Source: BS750m-G57 sp964607575 (GTDB lineage Bacteria; Planctomycetota; Phycisphaerae; SM23-33). Taken from it: DNA of 64,000 nt. The position numbers and the translations under genes were made by a program. The DNA lies in the NCBI GenBank assembly GCA_964607575.1, contig CAZSLS010000005.1, positions 18,828-82,827 of the forward strand. The letters run 5' to 3'. Below the pieces are notes generated by a model. It had not been told where the DNA came from and did not search any database. It saw only the letters and a program-made list of their open reading frames with translations. Shown piece after piece: positions 24,449 through 32,095 of this stretch; within the stretch, counting starts at the first letter, position 1, and each line of letters starts with the position of its first letter.

Positions 24449-25870
24449 ATGGACACCGCCGCAGGGCAGACATACGCGGAACACACGACGCAGCAGATTT
24501 ATCAGACGCTGCGCGAAGAAATCGGGACGCGGAAGTTCAACGCCTGGTTTAAGCATGGAACCCGTCTGACTATTGAAGACGGGCACATCAAGCTCGCCGT
24601 ACCAAATCCATTCGTCGCAAACTGGATCGAAGGTCACTACCGCAACAGCATCGCTCAAGTTGCCGAAACACATACCGGAACGAAACGCCCCGTGATAGTT
24701 ACGATCGATGCCGCGCTGGCGGGAGAAACCAGACGCACCGAACTGGACGCCCAGGCAGACCTGGTCAACAGATCGGGCAACGGACAACTTCGCCAACCGA
24801 CCCCGATCAGAAGGTCGCAATCGCTGGGACACAGGCTTGAAGACTTTGTCGTCGGTAAGAGCAACAAGCTTGCGTACTCCGCTGCACTGGCGATGGCCGG
24901 TACGAAAACCCCCACGTTCAACCCGCTGTTCGTGCATGGGGCATGCGGTGTGGGCAAAACACATCTGCTCCAGGGAGTCTGCATGCAGGCGGCAAAAATA
25001 CATCGCCGCGGTCGGCCTCTTACCTGGAAGTACGTGACTTGCGAGCAATTTACAAACGAGTTTATCCAGTCGCTGCGGGCCAAGAACGTAGCCCGGTTCC
25101 GCGCACGGTACCGACCACTGGACCTGCTGGCCATCGACGACGTGCATTTCCTGAGCGGTAAGACCGCTACGCAGGATGAGTTCCTCCACACGTTCAACGC
25201 AATCGAAACCGCGGGGCGGCGGGTCGTGCTGGCTTCGGACGCACACCCGCACCTGGTGGGGGCATTGAACGAACGACTCGTCAGCCGATTCGTTTCCGGA
25301 ATGGTCGTAAAAGTCGAATCGCCCGATACCGAAACACGGCAGTCGATACTCCTGCGAAAAGCCAGGCAGATGAAGCTCGGTGTCGATCTCGACGTCCTGG
25401 AATACGTTGCCAACCACGTTCACGGATCGGTTCGCGAACTCGAAGGCGCCCTGACCAAACTGGCCGCCCTGTCGGCGCTGGAAGGCGCACCGGTCGGTCT
25501 GGAACTCGCCCGCAGTGTCCTGGCCGACCATCTCTCGCGCACTGACGGTGCAATTACTCTCGGTCACATAGAGGCGACGGTTTCCGCATTTTTCGGTATT
25601 ACTCCAGCCGACATTCATTCCTCCCGCCGCACCCGCACGGTTTCGACCGCCCGGATGATCTGCTTCTTCCTGGCCAGGCGATATACGCAAATGAGCTATC
25701 CGGAAATCGCGCGGGCCATGGGGAAGAACCACTCGTCGGCGGTTCTGGGCGTCCAGAGAATGCAGGGAATCCTCGATGTCTCCGGCGAACTGAAATGGAC
25801 CGGACCGATGGGAGGAAAGTCAATGCTCGCATCGAGACTGCTGGAAGTGCTTTCCGAACAGGTCAACTGA
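24449..25870 (+). CDS. dnaA: Chromosomal replication initiator DnaA
   Basis: A 473-residue AAA+ initiator. Domain I (about residues 1-90) is followed by a short linker, then the ATPase with Walker A GACGVGKTH and Walker B LLAIDDVHFLSGK. The DNA-binding domain IV at the C-terminus holds SSRRTRTVSTARMICFF and AMGKNHSSAVLGV, in place of the more usual GRDHTTV signature. The protein melts the origin when ATP-bound. The ATG at 24449 has AAAGGGA just upstream; an earlier in-frame ATG at 24332 would add a peptide that does not resemble DnaA. Downstream begins the glycine cleavage operon. Confidence 0.95.
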   Translation: MDTAAGQTYAEHTTQQIYQTLREEIGTRKFNAWFKHGTRLTIEDGHIKLAVPNPFVANWIEGHYRNSIAQVAETHTGTKRPVIVTIDAALAGETRRTELDAQADLVNRSGNGQLRQPTPIRRSQSLGHRLEDFVVGKSNKLAYSAALAMAGTKTPTFNPLFVHGACGVGKTHLLQGVCMQAAKIHRRGRPLTWKYVTCEQFTNEFIQSLRAKNVARFRARYRPLDLLAIDDVHFLSGKTATQDEFLHTFNAIETAGRRVVLASDAHPHLVGALNERLVSRFVSGMVVKVESPDTETRQSILLRKARQMKLGVDLDVLEYVANHVHGSVRELEGALTKLAALSALEGAPVGLELARSVLADHLSRTDGAITLGHIEATVSAFFGITPADIHSSRRTRTVSTARMICFFLARRYTQMSYPEIARAMGKNHSSAVLGVQRMQGILDVSGELKWTGPMGGKSMLASRLLEVLSEQVN

Positions 25871-25962
25871 GCCATTAATCTCCCTAATCCCCGAACCGCG
25901 ACTTGTGCGAGCCATCGGTTTGCGTACAATGGACGCCGAAAAGTTTGGATTGGAGACATCGG

Positions 25963-26352
25963 ATGATATCTGAAGAACTGCTCTATACAGATCAGCACGA
26001 ATGGGCCCGAATCGAAGGTAAAATCGCCACGGTGGGCATAAGCGACTACGCCCAGGATGCGCTGGGCGACGTCACGTTTGTGGAACTCCCGACCGTCGGA
26101 GCAGATCTGGCCAGGGGAGATGAGGCCTGCGCCGTCGAGTCGGCAAAGGCGGCCGCAAGCATTTTTGCGCCTCTCGGCGGAAAGGTCACCGAGGTCAACA
26201 ACCAAATCGAGGACGATCCCGGACTGATCAATTCCGAACCGTACGCCCGGGGCTGGATGTACAAGATCGAATTGACCGATCCCGGCCAGGCCGACTCGCT
26301 GATGACCGCGGCGAAATACGAGGAGTTCCTGGCCGGGCAAGGGGACCACTGA
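25963..26352 (+). CDS. gcvH: Glycine cleavage system H protein
   Basis: A 129-residue lipoyl carrier that shuttles the aminomethyl group between P, T and L proteins. ESAKAAA places the lipoylated lysine at residue 62, and the protein opens with the usual YTDQHEWA. GGAG precedes the ATG at 25963 by 8 bases. It overlaps gcvPA by one base. The lipoylation enzymes are encoded at the end of the same operon. Confidence 0.96.
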   Translation: MISEELLYTDQHEWARIEGKIATVGISDYAQDALGDVTFVELPTVGADLARGDEACAVESAKAAASIFAPLGGKVTEVNNQIEDDPGLINSEPYARGWMYKIELTDPGQADSLMTAAKYEEFLAGQGDH

Positions 26353-27686
26353 TGCCCTTCATCGCCAATACCGACGCCCAGCGACAGGAGATGTTGACCG
26401 CCATCGGCGCCGGGAGTATCGAAGACCTGTTCGCTGACATTCCGCCCGAGTTGCGGTGCAAGGGGCTCGACGTTCCGCCGGGCTTGACCGAACAGGAAGT
26501 GCGCAGCCGGATCGCGGCATTGGGCGAGCACAATTCAAGCGATCTGGTCAGCTTCCTTGGCGGCGGGTTTTACGACCACTTCATCCCCGCGGCTCTGGGG
26601 GCAATTGTCTCACGCAGCGAGTTCTATACCTCGTACACGCCGTACCAACCGGAGATCTCGCAGGGAACGCTCCAAGCGGTCTACGAATACCAGTCGGCGA
26701 TCTGCCGCCTGACCGGAATGGAAGCGGCAAACGCCTCGCTATACGACGGGGGGACGGCGGTCTACGAAGCGATAATGATGGCCCTGCGGATCACCGGGCG
26801 GCGAAAGGTTATCGTCGACGATACGGTCAGCCCGATCTACCGGAAGATGGTGCGGTCATACACCAGCAACCTGGGCATCGCGCTGCTGGAAACCGAATCG
26901 ACCGAGGGCCTGCCCGATCGCGAAGCAATTGCCTCGCAGATTGACGACGATACGGCTGCCGTGATCGTCCAGAACCCGAATTTCTTCGGATGCATCGACG
27001 ATGTAACGGACCTCGCCGAATTGGTCCATGCCCGCGGGGGCCTGCTGATCGTCTCGTGCTATCCGATTTCACTTGGCCTGCTGAAGACACCCGGGCAGAT
27101 GGATGCGGACATCGTAGTGGGTGAAGGACAGAGCCTCGGTATGAGCGTATCCTTCGGCGGACCGTATCTCGGCTTCATGGCCACTCGGATGAAATACATC
27201 CGCAAGATGCCCGGTCGGATCGCCGGTCGGACCGTCGACGCCAAGGGGCGCGAAGGCTTCGTGCTTACGCTCCAGGCGCGCGAACAGCACATCCGCCGCG
27301 AAAAGGCCACCAGCAATATCTGCACGAACGAAGGGCTCTGCGCTCTGACGTCGCTGGTATACCTGAGCCTTCTGGGCAAGCGGGGCCTGGTAGAACTCGC
27401 CGAAGTCTGCGCCCGCAAGGCCGACTACGCCCGATCGCTGCTCCTTGACGTCCCCGGAGTCACAATGCGATTCCCGGGGCGGTGGTACTTCAACGAATTT
27501 GTCCTGAACCTGCCGATGGAGGCTGACAAGGTCATTCGCGGGCTGCTGAACCGCGGGCTGGCCGCCGGATTCCCACTGGGAAGATACTTCCCGGAGATGA
27601 ACAACTGCCTCCTGGTGGCGATCACCGAAAAGAGGACCAAGGAGGAGATCGATTTCCTGGTCCACTCGCTGGAGGTGATACTGTGA
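26352..27686 (+). CDS. gcvPA: Glycine dehydrogenase subunit 1 (P protein, alpha)
   Basis: A 444-residue half of the split glycine decarboxylase. Motifs include FLGGGFYDHFIPAAL, YTPYQPEISQGTLQAVYEYQ and NEGLCALTSLVYL, typical of the N-terminal subunit. It decarboxylates glycine with the beta subunit, passing the aminomethyl group to GcvH lipoyl. It starts one base inside gcvH and its stop overlaps the gcvPB GTG by 4 bases. Confidence 0.96.
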   Translation: MPFIANTDAQRQEMLTAIGAGSIEDLFADIPPELRCKGLDVPPGLTEQEVRSRIAALGEHNSSDLVSFLGGGFYDHFIPAALGAIVSRSEFYTSYTPYQPEISQGTLQAVYEYQSAICRLTGMEAANASLYDGGTAVYEAIMMALRITGRRKVIVDDTVSPIYRKMVRSYTSNLGIALLETESTEGLPDREAIASQIDDDTAAVIVQNPNFFGCIDDVTDLAELVHARGGLLIVSCYPISLGLLKTPGQMDADIVVGEGQSLGMSVSFGGPYLGFMATRMKYIRKMPGRIAGRTVDAKGREGFVLTLQAREQHIRREKATSNICTNEGLCALTSLVYLSLLGKRGLVELAEVCARKADYARSLLLDVPGVTMRFPGRWYFNEFVLNLPMEADKVIRGLLNRGLAAGFPLGRYFPEMNNCLLVAITEKRTKEEIDFLVHSLEVIL

Positions 27687-29155
27687 AACTCATCTTCGAC
27701 AAGTCCGTTCCAGGTCGCCGGGGCATCCGAACCGCCGACAGCGACCCCGGCGCGCCGGTGCCGATCGACAAGAAGCTCCTGCGCGACGAGGCGGCGGAGC
27801 TGCCCGAACTGTCCGAACTGGACGTGGTGCGACATTTCACCGAACTGAGCCGCAAGAACTACGGGGTCGACACGGGCTTCTATCCGCTGGGCTCGTGTAC
27901 GATGAAATACAATCCCAAGGTCGCCGATCACATCTCGCGGTACCCCGGTTTCGCCGACCTGCATCCGCTGATCCCCCAGCTTCCCGGCGGAGAGATCATG
28001 GTCCAGGGCGCACTGGCGGTACTCAGGGAGACCGATCGTCTGCTTTCCGAGATTTGCGGGATGGCCGCCTTCACGATGCAACCGCTGGCCGGAGCGCACG
28101 GCGAGCTTACCGGGGCGATGATTATCGCGGCCTACCACAAGAACAAAGGTAACGAGAAAACAACCATTCTCATACCCGACAGCGCCCACGGTACGAACCC
28201 CGCCAGTGCAACAATCGCGGGCTATGAGGTAAGGACCATCGACTCCAACGCGGACGGGGTGATCGATGTCGACGCACTCGGCGACGCCCTGGACGACAGC
28301 GTAGCGGGGATGATGCTCACGTGCCCCAACACGCTGGGGTTGTTCAACCGCCATATCCGCGAAATCGCCGAACTGGTCCACAGCGTTGACGGGCTGATGT
28401 ATTACGACGGGGCCAATCTCAACGCGCTGCTCGGGCAATGCCGCCCCGGTGAAATCGGCTTCGACATAGTCCACCTGAACCTTCACAAGACGTTCGCCAC
28501 GCCCCACGGCGGCGGCGGGCCCGGCGCCGGACCGGTCGGAGTTGTCGAGCGATTGGTCGATTTCCTGCCAACCTCGGTGGTCTGCGAACGGGCCGACGGT
28601 TCGTACTATCTCGACTACGACCGCCCCAGGTCGGTCGGATATGTGGCGCCGTTCTACGGTAACTTCGCGATCGTGCTGCGGGCCTATGCCTACATCCTGA
28701 TGCTCGGGGCCGAGGGGCTCGTGCGGGTCTCGGAAAACGCCGTCCTGAACGCCAACTACATAATGGCGCGCCTGAAGGACCACTACGATCTCCCGTTTGA
28801 TCGCCTCTGTATGCACGAATGCGTCTTCTCGGCGTCGCGGCAGGCCGCCGGCGGCGTCCGCGCGTTGAACATCGCCAAGGCGCTGATCGATCGCAAATTC
28901 CACCCGATGACCGTCTACTTCCCGCTGACCGTGCCCGAAGCAATGATGATCGAGCCGACCGAGACCGAATCGAAAGAGACGATCGATGCATTCATCGAGG
29001 CCATGATCGAAATCGCCCAACAGGCCAAAGACGCCCCCGAGAAGGTCCTGGCCTGTCCCACTACCACGCCCGTTGGGCAGTTGGACGAAACGCTCGCGGC
29101 CCGCAAGCCCAACGTAGCGGCGCTAGGCCGATCGGAGAGCCCCGATGCACAGTGA
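27683..29155 (+). CDS. gcvPB: Glycine dehydrogenase subunit 2 (P protein, beta)
   Basis: A 490-residue PLP-binding half of the P protein. NLHKTFATPHGGGGPG contains the PLP lysine (about residue 269). MKYNPKVADHISRYPGF, FTMQPLAGAHGELTGAM and HGTNPASA are further signatures. It begins with a GTG that overlaps the gcvPA stop and ends 11 bases inside lpd, so the three are translationally linked. The two-subunit form occurs in many bacteria and archaea. Confidence 0.96.
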   Translation: MKLIFDKSVPGRRGIRTADSDPGAPVPIDKKLLRDEAAELPELSELDVVRHFTELSRKNYGVDTGFYPLGSCTMKYNPKVADHISRYPGFADLHPLIPQLPGGEIMVQGALAVLRETDRLLSEICGMAAFTMQPLAGAHGELTGAMIIAAYHKNKGNEKTTILIPDSAHGTNPASATIAGYEVRTIDSNADGVIDVDALGDALDDSVAGMMLTCPNTLGLFNRHIREIAELVHSVDGLMYYDGANLNALLGQCRPGEIGFDIVHLNLHKTFATPHGGGGPGAGPVGVVERLVDFLPTSVVCERADGSYYLDYDRPRSVGYVAPFYGNFAIVLRAYAYILMLGAEGLVRVSENAVLNANYIMARLKDHYDLPFDRLCMHECVFSASRQAAGGVRALNIAKALIDRKFHPMTVYFPLTVPEAMMIEPTETESKETIDAFIEAMIEIAQQAKDAPEKVLACPTTTPVGQLDETLAARKPNVAALGRSESPDAQ

Positions 29156-30539
29156 CGATCTCTACGATGTAGCAATTCTCGGCAGCGGACCCGGTGGTAT
29201 ATCCGCTGCAATGCAGGTCGCAAGACGCGGTGGAACTGTATGCGTTATCGAGGCGGGCGACCCCGGCGGGACGTGTCTGAACGTCGGATGCATGCCCACC
29301 AAGGCGATGCTCGCCGCCAGCGGATTATGCAGGCAAATCGGACAGTGCGCCGAGTTCGGGCTCTCTTCAAGCCCGCCAACCGTTGACCCCGGGGCATTCA
29401 TGCGGCGTGTGGGCGCGGTTGTCGCGACCCTTCGCGAAAAAGCCGACAAATCCCTGACCGCAAACAAGCAGATCACCCTCGTGCGAGGTCGGGGGCGCCT
29501 GGTGGATGCGACCACACTGGCAGTCCAAACGCCGGACGGGGAAGTTCGCGTCCAAGCCAAGGCCCTCATAATCGCCACCGGCTCGCGACCGACCAGGCCC
29601 GAGTTCTTTCCGGCCGATAGCAATTGCGTGATTACGTCCGATGAAGCCACCACCGCTGCCGATCTGCCCGAGAGCATCCTGATCGCCGGAGGCGGCGTAA
29701 TCGGCTGTGAGTTCGCTACGATCTATTCCGAACTGGACATCAAGACGTATGTGGTGGAGATGCTGGACCGGCTGCTGCCTGAACTGGACGCCGAAGCGTC
29801 TGCGGCGGTATCGACCTCTCTGACCGATCGCGGCGTCGAGGTGCTGACCGCCCGGCGTGTCGCAACCGTAGCTGCCGATGGCGCCGGGGCATCGGTCGAA
29901 CTGGATGACGGTCGAAGAATCCAGGTCCACCGCGCGTTAGTCGCTATCGGGCGTCATGCCAACATCGCCGACATCGGCCTGGAAGACGTCGGCGTGGAAG
30001 TAGCAGATGGAGTCATCACCGTCGATTCCCGCTGCCGGACCAACGTCGAAAACATCTACGCCGTCGGCGATGCAGCCGAGGCCCGCCAGTACGCCCACCT
30101 GGCCGACAGAATGGGCCTCATCGCCGCCGATAACGCGATGGGACACAAACTCGCCGACGACAGAACCGTCGTACCGGTCGGCGCATATACGCATCCGGAG
30201 ATCGCGTCGGTCGGCCTGAACCATGCACAGGCCAAGGAGCAGTTCGGATCGGTGCGCGTATTTCGCTACTCGTACAAGAACAGCAGCATGGCGCTGGTAT
30301 GCGGGCAGGCGGACGGGCAGATAAAACTGCTCGCCGACGCCAAAAGCGGAAAGGTCTACGGCGCGTTATGGATCGGTCCACACGCTACGGACATGATCGC
30401 CGAGATCGCCCTTGCGATGCGGCATGGCCTGACACTGGAGCATATCGCCCAGACCATCCATCCGCATCCGACGTTCCAGGAGGCCCTCGCCTCCATCGCC
30501 GCCGCCTGGTCCGCCCAGGCGACCAGGAAGCGGGCCTGA
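29145..30539 (+). CDS. lpd: Dihydrolipoyl dehydrogenase (L protein)
   Basis: A 464-residue FAD flavoprotein that reoxidises dihydrolipoyl-GcvH with NAD. The FAD Rossmann site is ILGSGPGGISAA; the redox disulfide is C44/C49 in CLNVGC; a second dinucleotide motif is AGGGVIGCEFA; and the C-terminal HPHPTFQEAL supplies the catalytic His-Glu. It overlaps gcvPB by 11 bases, and lipBA begins 3 bases after its stop. Its place in the operon assigns it to glycine cleavage, though it could also serve other lipoyl complexes. Confidence 0.95.
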   Translation: MHSDDLYDVAILGSGPGGISAAMQVARRGGTVCVIEAGDPGGTCLNVGCMPTKAMLAASGLCRQIGQCAEFGLSSSPPTVDPGAFMRRVGAVVATLREKADKSLTANKQITLVRGRGRLVDATTLAVQTPDGEVRVQAKALIIATGSRPTRPEFFPADSNCVITSDEATTAADLPESILIAGGGVIGCEFATIYSELDIKTYVVEMLDRLLPELDAEASAAVSTSLTDRGVEVLTARRVATVAADGAGASVELDDGRRIQVHRALVAIGRHANIADIGLEDVGVEVADGVITVDSRCRTNVENIYAVGDAAEARQYAHLADRMGLIAADNAMGHKLADDRTVVPVGAYTHPEIASVGLNHAQAKEQFGSVRVFRYSYKNSSMALVCGQADGQIKLLADAKSGKVYGALWIGPHATDMIAEIALAMRHGLTLEHIAQTIHPHPTFQEALASIAAAWSAQATRKRA

Positions 30540-30541
30540 CC

Positions 30542-32095
30542 ATGAGCCAACTGTTGCATATCGATTTGGGGCAATGCAACTACAGATCCACGCTGGACTT
30601 CCAGCATAGCCTGCTGGAACGCGTCCAGGGTCGGGATGATGACACAGCGTATCTGGTCCTCGTCGAGCACGTCCCGGCGGTTATCACGCTCGGGCGACGC
30701 GCACGTGCCGAGCACATTCTCGCGACCGATGGGGTCGAATTGATCGAATCGAGGCGCGGAGGGGACGTCACGTGGCACGGACCGGGGCAGTTGGTGGCCT
30801 ATCCGATTGTCCGCCTGACAAGGCACCGCCGGACGGTGCATGGTTATATACGGAATCTTGAGGACGCAATAATCGCCCTTCTGGCGAAGTTCGACCTGGC
30901 GGCTGGGAGACGCGATGGGCAGATCGGCGTTTGGGTCGACGGGCGGAAGATCGCCGCCATCGGCGTGGCGGTAAGCCGCTGGGTAACCTACCACGGACTG
31001 GCTCTGAACGTGTCTGCCGATACCCGAGGCTTCGACGCCATCGTTCCCTGCGGGATCCAGGGGGCTTCGGTTACGAGCGTTTCGGAACTGCTCGGCCGGG
31101 ACGTGCCCATATCGCAGATCAAAGGAATGCTGATCGACGCTCTGGCCGAGGCGCTCGGCTTTGAAAAGGTCCGCGGCGCGGCGCCTCAGGAACTGGGATT
31201 CGGTCGAAAGCCCCGCTGGCTGCGAAAGCGGATTCCAGCCGGACCGAACGGATCGGAGGTGCGAAGCCTGATCGAAAAACTCAACCTCTCAACGGTCTGC
31301 CAAAGCGCTCTCTGCCCCAATCGCACCGAATGCTTTGACAACCGCACGGCGACCTTCATGATTCTAGGCGACCGCTGCACGCGCTCGTGCAGTTTCTGCG
31401 CGGTTGGCTACGGCCCGCCCCTGCCCGTTGACTCCGGCGAGGGCGAAGCGGTGGCCGAGGCCTGCCAACGCCTGAATCTGCAACACGTTGTTATTACCTC
31501 CGTAACGCGGGACGACTTGCCCGACGGCGGAGCGGCGCATTTCGCAAGCGTGGTCCAGGTTGTGCGGAAGCGGCGCCCTGAGTCCACAATCGAGATACTC
31601 ACGCCGGATTTCCAGGGCGACCGGACCGCGATCGATACTGCCCTTGAATCCGGCTGCGACGTCTTCAACCACAACATCGAGACGGTGGCCAGGCTGCATG
31701 AAGCTGTTCGCCCGCAAGCCGATTATCGGCGCAGCCTCTCGGTGCTCGCCCGCGCCGGTCATCACTCGCGGAACGGTCGCATCAAGAGCGGACTCATGGT
31801 CGGACTGGGCGAAACCAGGCAGGAGATCCGCCAAGTCATGCGAGATTTGCGCGACGTAGGGTGCGAGATCCTCACCATCGGTCAATACCTGTCGCCATCG
31901 CAAGATCACCATCCGGTAGATCGCTTCGTCGAGCCCGATGAGTTCGTCGAGATGGAACTCGAGGCCAGAGACATGGGCTTCTCGGCGGTAGCGGCCGGTG
32001 CGCTGGTCAGAAGCAGTTACCGCTCTGGTGAACTCTTTCAGACCGGTATGCTCAACTGCGGCGCAGAAGGCGAGCGACTTCATCGGGAGTCGTAA
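30542..32095 (+). CDS. LipB-LipA fusion: octanoyltransferase plus lipoyl synthase
   Basis: A 517-residue fusion of both steps of de novo lipoylation. Residues 1 to about 212 are LipB: RRGGDVTWHGPGQLVAYP, the catalytic Lys136 in GRKIAAIG and Cys170 in VPCGIQG. Residues from about 220 are LipA: auxiliary cluster cysteines C253, C258, C264 and the radical SAM motif C279-x3-C283-x2-C286 (CTRSCSFC), ending with the family tail VRSSYRSGE. One chain would octanoylate GcvH and then insert sulfur. It starts at an ATG 3 bases after lpd in the gcv operon. I see no frameshift or linker stop; the two parts are joined by a short charged segment. Confidence 0.92.
   Translation: MSQLLHIDLGQCNYRSTLDFQHSLLERVQGRDDDTAYLVLVEHVPAVITLGRRARAEHILATDGVELIESRRGGDVTWHGPGQLVAYPIVRLTRHRRTVHGYIRNLEDAIIALLAKFDLAAGRRDGQIGVWVDGRKIAAIGVAVSRWVTYHGLALNVSADTRGFDAIVPCGIQGASVTSVSELLGRDVPISQIKGMLIDALAEALGFEKVRGAAPQELGFGRKPRWLRKRIPAGPNGSEVRSLIEKLNLSTVCQSALCPNRTECFDNRTATFMILGDRCTRSCSFCAVGYGPPLPVDSGEGEAVAEACQRLNLQHVVITSVTRDDLPDGGAAHFASVVQVVRKRRPESTIEILTPDFQGDRTAIDTALESGCDVFNHNIETVARLHEAVRPQADYRRSLSVLARAGHHSRNGRIKSGLMVGLGETRQEIRQVMRDLRDVGCEILTIGQYLSPSQDHHPVDRFVEPDEFVEMELEARDMGFSAVAAGALVRSSYRSGELFQTGMLNCGAEGERLHRES

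Noticed and set aside
30299..30541. Upstream extension of lipBA
   Set aside because: This part of the frame is antiparallel-style shadow in lpd (Arg-rich, no family match); the ATG at 30542 starts exactly at the LipB fold.
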